Source of the DNA: a gamma proteobacterium symbiont of Taylorina sp.
Lineage (GTDB): Bacteria > Pseudomonadota > Gammaproteobacteria > GRL18
Length of the DNA: 64,000 bases
Direction of reading: 5' to 3'
Assembly (NCBI GenBank): GCA_025655455.1
Contig: JAHXIV010000017.1
Coordinates: forward strand, 58,665-122,664
Shown: in pieces, positions 53,347 through 61,293 of the stretch
Position numbering within the stretch: position 1 is the stretch's first letter
How the letters are laid out: each line of letters begins with the position of its first letter
The notes under the pieces: generated by a model
Databases searched by the model: none
The model's input: only the letters and a program-made list of their open reading frames with translations
What the model was told of the DNA's origin: nothing
Made by a program: the position numbers and the translations under genes

Positions 53347-54644
53347 AGGACTTTTATTTTATATAAACGTTGAAAAAAATTAATAGAAGTTATCTGGTAC
53401 CAGATTTGTAATCGAAAATTTCTGCCAAAGAGTGCAGGATAGCATAAGTTAACAGTAATTTGTGAAATCAGGGTTGCCCAGGCAGCTCCTGTCACACCAA
53501 ACCTGGGGATCAGAAAAATATTTAAAATAATATTAGTGATCATGCCGGCAAACTGAAAATAAAATGCTGTCTTTTGTAAATTCTCTGCTAAAATCCAGCG
53601 ATTCAAAACAACCCCCCAGAACATAAAGATACAAATCCAGATATGTATCTTTAAAACATCTGTTGCAAGAGTAAAAGCCTGTCCATAAAGAAAAATAATA
53701 ATGTAGTCAGATAATACAACAACAGGAAAAATAATCAGCATAGCAAAAACAAACATTAGAGAGTAAAGGTTCTTAATACGGCTTTTATACAATTTGGCGG
53801 AAATCTTCTTGGCATTAAGAATGGCTGGAAACAATGCCGTCGCAATAATCAGAGGGAGAAAGTAGGTTGCTTCAGTTAAACGTGAAGCTGCAGCGTAAAC
53901 GCCCACAGCAGGTAGACCGATAAAATACTGTAACATAACCTGATCAATTTTCATGTAAAATGAAACCATCAGCATTGATAAAATGAGCGGCCAGGCATTT
54001 TTTAGTAAAGAAAAGCCCAGAGACTTATCCCATTCCCAGGAAAAAAAAGGATGATGACCATACTTGCGATAAATCAATAGCAGACCTGCTGCTAATATGA
54101 CAGCATCCAGTAAATAAACCCAGGCAAAGTAAATCAAATCAGCCTCAATATAAAGTAGATAGATTCTGCTTAGAACTACGACTGTTGTTTGAAACAATTT
54201 AACCCAGACAATATACTTATTTTCTGATTTCGCCTGAAAAAACATATCAACATTATTTGTGGCCTGAAAAAATGCCATCAGTGCCATAATATAAATAATA
54301 TTCTTGTCAGTATCAATCCATGGAAGCTGAGCCAGAGCGCTGATAATAATAAAGGAAAGCAAAGCACCTGTCAGCCTCAAAAAAAAAGTACAGCCTAATA
54401 TTTTATTAAAATTATCAGGTTCTTCAACCAGTTCTTTAACTACAAGACTATTCAAGCCCAGAGTGCTGAAACCGGTAAATAAACCAATCAGACTCAACGC
54501 AAAACTAATTTCTCCAAAAGATTCCGGCCCCAGATAACGAGCCACCAGGACGCCAATAATGAGTGCCAGTCCTAAACGAAAAAAACGTTCCAGCGCCAGC
54601 CATGACATATTGGAAAAATATTTTTTAAACCCATTAGACCACAT
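53343..54644 (-). CDS. Polysaccharide repeat-unit flippase (Wzx/PST family)
   Basis: A 433-residue integral membrane protein with about twelve TM helices and the PST/MOP-flippase N-terminus (WLALERFFRLGLALIIGVLVARYLGPESFGEISFALSL). It moves lipid-linked repeat units across the inner membrane. No Wzy polymerase is visible in the window, so it may lie beyond 64000 or the system may differ. It starts the leftward transcription unit that runs to 47699, about 200 nt from the divergent cassette at 54851. Confidence 0.9.
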   Translation of the reverse strand: MWSNGFKKYFSNMSWLALERFFRLGLALIIGVLVARYLGPESFGEISFALSLIGLFTGFSTLGLNSLVVKELVEEPDNFNKILGCTFFLRLTGALLSFIIISALAQLPWIDTDKNIIYIMALMAFFQATNNVDMFFQAKSENKYIVWVKLFQTTVVVLSRIYLLYIEADLIYFAWVYLLDAVILAAGLLLIYRKYGHHPFFSWEWDKSLGFSLLKNAWPLILSMLMVSFYMKIDQVMLQYFIGLPAVGVYAAASRLTEATYFLPLIIATALFPAILNAKKISAKLYKSRIKNLYSLMFVFAMLIIFPVVVLSDYIIIFLYGQAFTLATDVLKIHIWICIFMFWGVVLNRWILAENLQKTAFYFQFAGMITNIILNIFLIPRFGVTGAAWATLISQITVNLCYPALFGRNFRLQIWYQITSINFFQRLYKIKVL

Positions 54645-54850
54645 ATTAAATATTTACTCACAAAGGACATATTTTACCTAAACAACTCAGTTGAACTGTA
54701 ACGTGAATGTCTAAGGTGCTGCAGCTTGGGCATTCAAATTAGATTTAACTGAATTATTTATGTTTAAGAGAATATATAATTTTATACCCTATAAAAGAAA
54801 CTATGATAAAATTTTACCTCATAGTGAAAAATAAAACAGGATAAGTGTCA

Positions 54851-55066
54851 ATGGGAGAAAAAATTAAAACATTATCTCATGGAAAAATACTGAATATTGA
54901 TTTTGAAGTAGAACTTAATCACCCGCCATCAAAAGGTCAGGATAAGCAGATTCACATCCAGTCTGAACAATTTCGATTTGAAATAGATAGAAAAGACTAT
55001 ATTAAATATGCATTATCTGTTCTTGTTGCTGAAAAAAATCTGAAGCAGCTGAAGGGGATTGAATGA
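54851..55066 (+). CDS. Small uncharacterised protein with a domain shared with its third neighbour
   Basis: A 71-residue acidic-basic protein. I do not recognise it, but its segment from residue 30, KQIHIQSEQFRFEIDRKDYIKYALSVLVAEKNLKQLKG, resembles residues 30-67 of the 250-aa protein two genes downstream. The ATG at 54851 is preferred over the in-frame GTG at 54845: the AGGA at 54838-54841 lies 9 nt upstream of the ATG but only 3 nt from the GTG. It overlaps the nucleotidyltransferase gene by 4 nt, so it is the first gene of a coupled cassette. Confidence 0.75.
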   Translation: MGEKIKTLSHGKILNIDFEVELNHPPSKGQDKQIHIQSEQFRFEIDRKDYIKYALSVLVAEKNLKQLKGIE

Positions 55067-55701
55067 GTGACAAGACAGCTGAATTAGAATTAATTTTTAA
55101 TTTACTACAACAGAATGATATCAGCTATCTGGTTTTGAGAGGATTTGATGAAATTCCCGAAAAAGTGAGCTATACAAATGATCTGGATTTATTATGTGCA
55201 ATAGAAGATAAAGATAAATTAGCCCGGCTTTTTAAACAATCAGGATATCGCATTTATCAGGATTCTCTATTTCATCATACCTACCTTTATGCTGCGCTCC
55301 CGCATCAGCATTTCAGGTGTAAGAAAAAAGATTTGCACATTGATATAGTTTATAATCTTGCCTACAAAAGCCCTAACAAGGGTGAATGGGTATCCATTCA
55401 TGAAAATCTGCAACAATCAATATGGCAGAATAAAAGACAAGTGGACAAATTCTGGCTATTTCAACCCTCCTATCATGATGAATTAATACATCTGATCTGT
55501 CATTGTATTTTTGATAAACGGGAGTTCAAAGCAAAATACATTCAGCGCATTGGATATTTATTTGCTAAAGTGAATCAAATACAGCTGAAAAATGATTTAG
55601 AATTGATTTTTTTTAAATACACACATTCTTTAACAGAGCAGATAAAAGAAAAAAATTACAAACACATCATTCACAATTATTTAGCCTTTAAAGAGTATTA
55701 A
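55063..55701 (+). CDS. Nucleotidyltransferase-fold protein (NTP_transf_5-like)
   Basis: A 212-residue protein with the nucleotidyltransferase core: GFDEIPEKVSYTNDLDLL contains the first metal-binding Asp pair (D40, D42), and KKDLHIDIVYN supplies the third acidic position (D94). It resembles the NTP_transf_5 group often encoded in polysaccharide and lasso-peptide loci. The start overlaps the small gene upstream. It probably modifies a sugar, phosphate or protein acceptor, but its product is unknown. The gene ends 1 nt before the next. Confidence 0.8.
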   Translation: MSDKTAELELIFNLLQQNDISYLVLRGFDEIPEKVSYTNDLDLLCAIEDKDKLARLFKQSGYRIYQDSLFHHTYLYAALPHQHFRCKKKDLHIDIVYNLAYKSPNKGEWVSIHENLQQSIWQNKRQVDKFWLFQPSYHDELIHLICHCIFDKREFKAKYIQRIGYLFAKVNQIQLKNDLELIFFKYTHSLTEQIKEKNYKHIIHNYLAFKEY

Positions 55702-55702
55702 A

Positions 55703-56455
55703 ATGAGCAATCCGGCAGTGATAACACTGGATGATGAAAGCAGCCGAATCGGTAGATTCAAACGATTTGTTCTGGAAGATAACATCGGTGAATCAATTCA
55801 TTTACATATTGATAATATGAGAGTTGATTTTACAATCAATGAGTTCCTGGAATTTTCTGATATCATCCGTTCATCACTACTGGAACTTGATATTCTCAAA
55901 GGTTTTTCTTTAAATCATTTTGATGAATCCTTCTTAAAAGACTGTGCTCCCTTATTATCCTCTCTTGACAAAATAGAAATTGAAGAAATTGAACTCTCAT
56001 CGCTACGATGTGTTATCCGAACAGAGTTGAAATATGGCCTGAATCAGGTGAGCCTGGCTACCATTGCTGATTCACCTGCTTATCAATATCTGGAAGGCAA
56101 TAAACAGGAACTACTAAAGTATCATCAGTTTAACTATTTAAGTCTGGACAATGAACAAAGACTTCTGCAATTATTATCTTCCATCAAAGAAAAAAAATAT
56201 CCCTATAATAATCAATATATTGTTTTATTTAATGGGCAGAATATTATAAGAGATGGTCAGCATCGAGCAGCCATCCTGGCTCATTTATATGGACTGAATT
56301 ATAAAATAAACATTGTAAGATTTTACTTTCATGGAAGGAAACATCAGATCAATATCTATAAAAGTAATTTAAAAAATATCACACTCTGGTCTGCTACAAA
56401 AATTTTCCGTGTTGTTAAACCTCAGCTAAAGAGAATCATTGCAAAGATACGATAA
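55703..56455 (+). CDS. DGQHR-motif (ParB/sulfiredoxin-like) protein in the polysaccharide locus
   Basis: A 250-residue protein with two parts. The N-terminus (about 25-70) resembles the 71-aa protein at 54851 (IHLHIDNMRVDFTINEFLEF). The C-terminal half (about 110-210) contains FNGQNIIRDGQHRAAILAHLYG, a nucleotide-binding GxxRH-like motif of the ParB/sulfiredoxin fold (R183, D184, G185, H187, R188). Such domains bind CTP or ATP or act as small kinases. The tail is very basic (last 40 residues). It converges on the double glycosyltransferase 2 nt away. A kinase or phosphotransferase acting on glycan is an inference. Confidence 0.72.
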   Translation: MSNPAVITLDDESSRIGRFKRFVLEDNIGESIHLHIDNMRVDFTINEFLEFSDIIRSSLLELDILKGFSLNHFDESFLKDCAPLLSSLDKIEIEEIELSSLRCVIRTELKYGLNQVSLATIADSPAYQYLEGNKQELLKYHQFNYLSLDNEQRLLQLLSSIKEKKYPYNNQYIVLFNGQNIIRDGQHRAAILAHLYGLNYKINIVRFYFHGRKHQINIYKSNLKNITLWSATKIFRVVKPQLKRIIAKIR

Positions 56456-56457
56456 GT

Positions 56458-58050
56458 TTATCTGAAGAAGTATTGCTTAAATCTCATTTTTAATTTACCA
56501 AATATAAACATCAGAGCAGAAAATGAAACATTATTGTCTTTAGCTGCTTGAATAATTTCTTTATTTTGCAACACAACATTAGCAATTGACTGGTTTGAAA
56601 CTCCTCCCATACGCATTTTTACCCATAAATTTGGCACATAAAGACTATTAATTTGATATTTTTCTAAAAAACGCAGCATCAGTTCAATATCATTACCCAG
56701 CTCATAGTCTAATGAAAACAGACCAAATTGTTCATAAACTGATTTTTTTACATAAAACGTCGGATGCGGCGGTGACCAGCCTTTGGAAAAAGCTCCGGCT
56801 TTAAAACCAGAAGATCGCCAGTAACGCTTCACATCCTTCAAATTAAATTGGTCTACATATACCAGATCAGCATAACAGGCATCGATATTATTTGAGGAAA
56901 AAGTTTGTGCAACATTCTTCAGTACTTCCGGACTGGCCAGCACATCATCTGCATTGATAAATCCGATAATATCACCACTTGCTCTGGAAATTCCCTTATT
57001 CATTGCATCATAAATACCTTCATCTCTTTCTGACACAAAGTGACTGACCACATCAGGATATTTTTTGATAATATTAAGCGTATTATCAGTTGAAGCACCA
57101 TCAATAATAATATATTCCAGATTGGTATAGCTTTGCGACTGGACAGATAAAATGGTATCTTCAATGGTTTCCTGACGATTAAAAGAGACGGTAATTAGTG
57201 ATATTTTTAATGAATCCTTTTTTTCATTAACTTCTGGCTCTATCGGACTGATATATTGCTTTGAATGCAGTTTTTTAACATAGTGATAAGAACCAGAAAG
57301 AAAAAAACGTCCCATACTGCGTAAATGCCAGCGAAAATATTTGAGATTTCTATGACTTTCACGCTGACCGCTATGAATAATTGAAACTTTTGGATTAATC
57401 AGCACAACCCGTTGACTAAGCCAGATTCTGGAACACAGTTCAACATCTTCATAATATAAAAAATAATTGGTATTAAAACCGTTCATCAAGTCAAAGACTT
57501 CACTACGAAAGCCCAGAAACATGCCTGCCATCCAGTCAGAAATGAAGCTGGTATGATGATTTAAATACTGGTTTGTTTCACGAACACCAAAAAACTTTTT
57601 TACAATTCTCCAGGGTGTCGGCAACTCTCTGCAGCTATCTTCCAGTTCACCGTTAAAATTCTTAACCAGAGGTGCTATCACTCCAATTTTATTATTTAAT
57701 TCAAGCTCTTCTGACAGAACAGTAAAAACATCCTCCTGAATGCGCACATCAGGATTAATAACAAAAAAATAATGCCTGTTTTTTAAATCAATTGGATCAT
57801 GAAAAGCCTGATTATGATTTTCTCCAAAGCCCTTAGGTAATTGATTATTAATCACTTTAACAGGGAAAGAAAAATCAGAGAAATCAATTGATTCATTTTC
57901 AGGTACATTTAAGGTCAGAGTCACCTGAAAGCGCTGCTGACATGCCAGTGTACTCAAATCATGAAGTAGATGCCTAACCAGATCCAGTTGATTATGACTG
58001 ACAATTGAAATATGTATATCAGGTTTGGCAAACAATTTATTTGAATTCAT
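56458..58050 (-). CDS. Two-domain GT2 glycosyltransferase
   Basis: A 530-residue fusion of two GT-A (GT2) domains. The first (about 8-265, rhamnosyltransferase-like) has FFVINPDVRIQED and FLYYEDVELCSRIW, and the second (about 275-525, WcaE/SpsA-like) has ITVSFNRQETIEDTILSVQSQSYTNLEYIIIDGASTD and INADDVL. Each keeps an Asp-rich donor motif. It probably adds two sugars in sequence to the growing repeat unit. The next gene in transcription order is upstream at 58068, 17 nt away. Confidence 0.9.
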   Translation of the reverse strand: MNSNKLFAKPDIHISIVSHNQLDLVRHLLHDLSTLACQQRFQVTLTLNVPENESIDFSDFSFPVKVINNQLPKGFGENHNQAFHDPIDLKNRHYFFVINPDVRIQEDVFTVLSEELELNNKIGVIAPLVKNFNGELEDSCRELPTPWRIVKKFFGVRETNQYLNHHTSFISDWMAGMFLGFRSEVFDLMNGFNTNYFLYYEDVELCSRIWLSQRVVLINPKVSIIHSGQRESHRNLKYFRWHLRSMGRFFLSGSYHYVKKLHSKQYISPIEPEVNEKKDSLKISLITVSFNRQETIEDTILSVQSQSYTNLEYIIIDGASTDNTLNIIKKYPDVVSHFVSERDEGIYDAMNKGISRASGDIIGFINADDVLASPEVLKNVAQTFSSNNIDACYADLVYVDQFNLKDVKRYWRSSGFKAGAFSKGWSPPHPTFYVKKSVYEQFGLFSLDYELGNDIELMLRFLEKYQINSLYVPNLWVKMRMGGVSNQSIANVVLQNKEIIQAAKDNNVSFSALMFIFGKLKMRFKQYFFR

Positions 58051-58067
58051 TAGTATTTAGTCATTGC

Positions 58068-59018
58068 TTAAAAAAAATTTTTATTTAGAATTGACCAGAT
58101 ATAATAATTAGAGACTACTTTAGAGTGTTGAACTCCCTGACGTTGTTTCCAGACTTCCGGAAACCCCGATAATGCATCTCTTTTAGCCCTTAAAATAACT
58201 TTTCCTTTGCCTTGAAAAAAGAAGTAAATAATAGTAACAACATTGAGTAACAAATGAAAAGGCAAAGTCAGCAATAATAAAGATAAAGGCATATTTTTAA
58301 AATAGGTCCAGACTAAATTTCGATGTCCATAATACACTGAAAAGTCACTATGCCTGCCTGTAATTGCTGAACCCATATGATATACCAGTGCATTTTCAAC
58401 ATAGAAGCAAGCATATCCATGCAGCTGCATACGAAATCCCAGGTCAATATCTTCTAAATAACAGAAGAAGGACTCATCAAAGCCTCCCAGTTCTTTAAAA
58501 CTCGATGCCCGATACATCGCAGCTCCACCACAGGAGCTAAAGACCGGACCACTTAGTTGATTCACATCAGAAATCCTGCACTGATAGTGACGACGTGCTG
58601 GTCGACCAGAAATATGATAGTCATCACCCGTGCCATCATAAAATTCTCTGCATTGATCATCAATCATTTTAGCGGCAAATGAATGATATTGAGGATTTTT
58701 TTCAGCAGTTTCAATAAGTACCTGTAAAAATTTTTTATCAGCAAAAGCATCTGGATTCAATAGAACCAGATAATCACTATCATGAATATTCCCGACAGCT
58801 AAATTATTGGCTTTTGCAAAACCCAGATTAGAGCCTGCTCTGATAATTTCCAGTCCTGGCAATTCCGGCAGGTCATCCAGAGAACTATCCTGACTGTTAT
58901 TGTCCACTACAATCACCCGATCCGCTAAACGGGTTTGTTGATCCAGTGTGTCTAAGGTACGTTTTAATAAAGAACCACTATTATAATTAACAATAATGAC
59001 GCTGATATGCGGTCTCAT
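58068..59018 (-). CDS. GT2 family glycosyltransferase (rhamnosyltransferase-like)
   Basis: A 316-residue GT-A transferase with a C-terminal membrane-associated part. SVIIVNYNSGSLLKRTLDTLDQQT and VLLNPDAFADKK carry the donor motifs, and CYLEDIDLGFRMQLHGY is the ED-rich acceptor site of the rhamnosyltransferase group. The region 235-265 is strongly hydrophobic (LPLSLLLLTLPFHLLLNVVTIIYFF), suggesting membrane binding. Its ATG overlaps the stop of the preceding gene by 4 nt. Confidence 0.92.
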   Translation of the reverse strand: MRPHISVIIVNYNSGSLLKRTLDTLDQQTRLADRVIVVDNNSQDSSLDDLPELPGLEIIRAGSNLGFAKANNLAVGNIHDSDYLVLLNPDAFADKKFLQVLIETAEKNPQYHSFAAKMIDDQCREFYDGTGDDYHISGRPARRHYQCRISDVNQLSGPVFSSCGGAAMYRASSFKELGGFDESFFCYLEDIDLGFRMQLHGYACFYVENALVYHMGSAITGRHSDFSVYYGHRNLVWTYFKNMPLSLLLLTLPFHLLLNVVTIIYFFFQGKGKVILRAKRDALSGFPEVWKQRQGVQHSKVVSNYYIWSILNKNFF

Positions 59019-59929
59019 AATAATTTCCCGCTTTTTCCGATAAAACCATGGTATATACCCAGTAACATCATTTTTAAATTTTCAATTCTTGGTGCTGTAA
59101 AAATCAGACAATACGCAAGCTTAAATAGAATATGAGGAGTAAAGTGATAAGAAATCCAGCACCATGATACATAGTCTCTTCGGTATAATAAAAAAGAATT
59201 TCTAAACTGGTAATAATAACGCAGCGCAGAATGTATATTAACACGCTTGTTAATTATAGAAATTTTGTGGTTGTCTTCTCCAATCAAATGACACATGTTT
59301 GCATTGCAAACGGCATATGACTGATATCCCATACTTTTAGCCCTAAGTCCCCATTCCACATCGACCAGATCAATGAACAAACGCTCGTCCATTAAACCCA
59401 CCTGATTTAAAGTGCTTAAAGAAATCAATGAACCTGAAGAAATAACATGATCACAGGCAATCAACTGTTTTTTCTGTGTACAATTCTGTCGTTTTACCGG
59501 ACAATTTTCACTATTGATATAAGTCGTTATATTGTCTTCTCTATCAGAATAATTGGATCCTAGAGCCGCAGGTCTACGGCTTTGTTCTAATAATAGTTTC
59601 TCAGCAAAGAGTAATTGTTCTACCATTGTGGAATCAGGCACACTATCCTGATCCATTAACAGCACATGACTGAATAGTGCTTTTTGCGCAAAACCAATGC
59701 CATAATTATAGGCAGCTGCAACGCCCTGATTAGATAAAAACCGCTGTGTCACAATTTGACTTAATTGCTGCTCATTGAAATTCTGATTCAGAAGCTCAAA
59801 AGGATCCTGAAGAGATGCATTATCAATTAATAAAATTTGTTTCACCTGAGCTAACAAAGAATTGATCTGCTTTATCAAAACAGAAAGTTCAGGATTATAA
59901 GAAACAATAATAGCGATGCATGATTGCAA
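59015..59929 (-). CDS. GT2 family rhamnosyltransferase-like protein
   Basis: A 304-residue GT-A transferase. AIIVSYNPELSVLIKQINSLLAQVKQILLIDNAS is the nucleotide-binding start, and LLMDQDSVPD is the DxD-type motif. FIDLVDVEWGLRAKSMGYQSY matches the RfbF-like rhamnosyltransferases. It is the first gene of the leftward 3-gene transferase unit; its promoter faces the TTG-start gene at 60127 across a family A repeat. Confidence 0.9.
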   Translation of the reverse strand: MQSCIAIIVSYNPELSVLIKQINSLLAQVKQILLIDNASLQDPFELLNQNFNEQQLSQIVTQRFLSNQGVAAAYNYGIGFAQKALFSHVLLMDQDSVPDSTMVEQLLFAEKLLLEQSRRPAALGSNYSDREDNITTYINSENCPVKRQNCTQKKQLIACDHVISSGSLISLSTLNQVGLMDERLFIDLVDVEWGLRAKSMGYQSYAVCNANMCHLIGEDNHKISIINKRVNIHSALRYYYQFRNSFLLYRRDYVSWCWISYHFTPHILFKLAYCLIFTAPRIENLKMMLLGIYHGFIGKSGKLL

Positions 59930-59962
59930 AAAAATCAGCCTTTTATGATAAAATGAGAGCCG

Positions 59963-60000
59963 TCAGCAAATAAAACTTGCCCCTATCGCCTTGCTAACAT
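59963..60000 (+). repeat. Family A intergenic repeat, copy 3 (partial)
   Basis: TCAGCAAATAAAACTTGCCC followed by TATCGCCTTGCTAACAT aligns with the left half of copies 1 and 2 (at 9842 and 13944). The right half (GTTTATGTTTGATAAGAG) is absent or unrecognisable. It lies between divergent glycosyltransferase genes. Confidence 0.65.
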
Positions 60001-60083
60001 TTTTTATAACAAAGTAAGACAGTGATAAATTTTATGTCAGATAGAAGACTTGAATTGTATCATAAAGACAACCCTCACCCTAA

Positions 60084-60104
60084 CCCTCTCCCTGAGGGGG
60101 AGGG
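60084..60104. repeat. Short G+C-rich hairpin (REP-like)
   Basis: CCCTCTCCC-TGA-GGGGGAGGG forms a 9-bp stem with one mismatch and a 3-nt loop, within a CCCTCACCCTAACCC stretch. It resembles a repeat common in many proteobacterial genomes. It lies 22 nt before the TTG start of the next gene, so it may affect that gene's translation. Confidence 0.7.
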
Positions 60105-60126
60105 AATTTATGGATGAGTAAATAGC

Positions 60127-61287
60127 TTGAAAATATTACATATTGGAAAATATTATCCCCCTTTCTCCGGTGGTATCGAAAATTTCATGGGAGAGTTGCT
60201 GCCCTTGCTTACCTCTGATGAGCATACTGTTTGCGCATTGGTGCATGATCATTCATCAGGCCGGTTAGCAACAGAAGAAAACATTAATCAGGTTAAAATC
60301 ATCCGGGTACCCTGTTATGGACGATTATTATATGCCCCAATCAGTCCGGCATTTCCTGTCTATTTACAACGTATTCTAAAACAGTTCAAACCGGATATTA
60401 TTCATATACATATGCCCAATACCTCTGCATTCTGGCTGTTACTCTCATCTCCGGCTAAGAAAATTCCCTGGGTTATTCACTGGCATTCTGATGTGATTGG
60501 TGCATCTCCCAATAAAATGGTTGCTCTTGCCTATTATTTATATCAGCCGTTTGAGTTTCAATTATTAAAAAAATGTCAGCTAATTATTACCACATCTCCT
60601 CATTACCAGCAAAGCAGTACCGTTTTAAAAGCATGGATTAAAAAAACCCGGGTTATTCCTCTAGGACTGACAAAGCAGCAAGCAACCTTATCTGACAAAA
60701 ATAAAGACTATGCTGAGCAGTTCTGGGGAGAAAGTAAACATCGTTTACTTTCCATTGGTCGATTAACCTATTATAAAGGCCATAAATACCTGATTGAGGC
60801 CATGCAATACATGCCGGAAAGCCAGCTTATTATTATTGGACAAGGTGAAGAACGTGACTCACTTCAAAAACTAATCGAGAATCTAAAACTCACTCATCAC
60901 ATCTTTCTTACTGGAAAACTGAGCAATTCACACTTACATGCTTTACTGAAAAGCTGTGATATTTTTTGTCTTCCTTCTATTGAACGAACGGAAGCCTTCG
61001 GGCTTGTCCTTCTTGAAGCCATGTATTACGCTAAACCGACTGCCGTCAGTAATATACCCGGCTCAGGTATGACCTGGGTTTGTCAGGACAACAAAACAGG
61101 TATTCATACTGAAGCTGCCAATAGTAAAAAGCTTGGCCATCAATTACAAAAGCTATGCAATGATCCACAGTGTTATATAAAGTTGGGAGAAAATGGAAAA
61201 AAGCGCCTGGAAAATCTTTTTGACTTAAAAAACATTGCTGACAAAACCATTAATTTATATAAAGAAATGCTGTCAATAGCCGGTTAA
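60127..61287 (+). CDS. GT4-type glycosyltransferase starting at TTG
   Basis: A 386-residue GT-B transferase. KILHIGKYYPPFSGGIENFMGEL is the classic N-terminal GT4 start with the glycine-rich loop, and SIGRLTYYKGHKYLIEAMQYMP and the EX7E-like CLPSIERTEAFGLVLLEAMYYAKP motifs are intact. No ATG or GTG precedes this residue in frame before a stop codon, so a TTG start is required by the frame. It ends 6 nt before the convergent transferase gene. It may add mannose or glucose to the repeat unit. Confidence 0.92.
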   Translation: MKILHIGKYYPPFSGGIENFMGELLPLLTSDEHTVCALVHDHSSGRLATEENINQVKIIRVPCYGRLLYAPISPAFPVYLQRILKQFKPDIIHIHMPNTSAFWLLLSSPAKKIPWVIHWHSDVIGASPNKMVALAYYLYQPFEFQLLKKCQLIITTSPHYQQSSTVLKAWIKKTRVIPLGLTKQQATLSDKNKDYAEQFWGESKHRLLSIGRLTYYKGHKYLIEAMQYMPESQLIIIGQGEERDSLQKLIENLKLTHHIFLTGKLSNSHLHALLKSCDIFCLPSIERTEAFGLVLLEAMYYAKPTAVSNIPGSGMTWVCQDNKTGIHTEAANSKKLGHQLQKLCNDPQCYIKLGENGKKRLENLFDLKNIADKTINLYKEMLSIAG

Positions 61288-61293
61288 GCAGAT

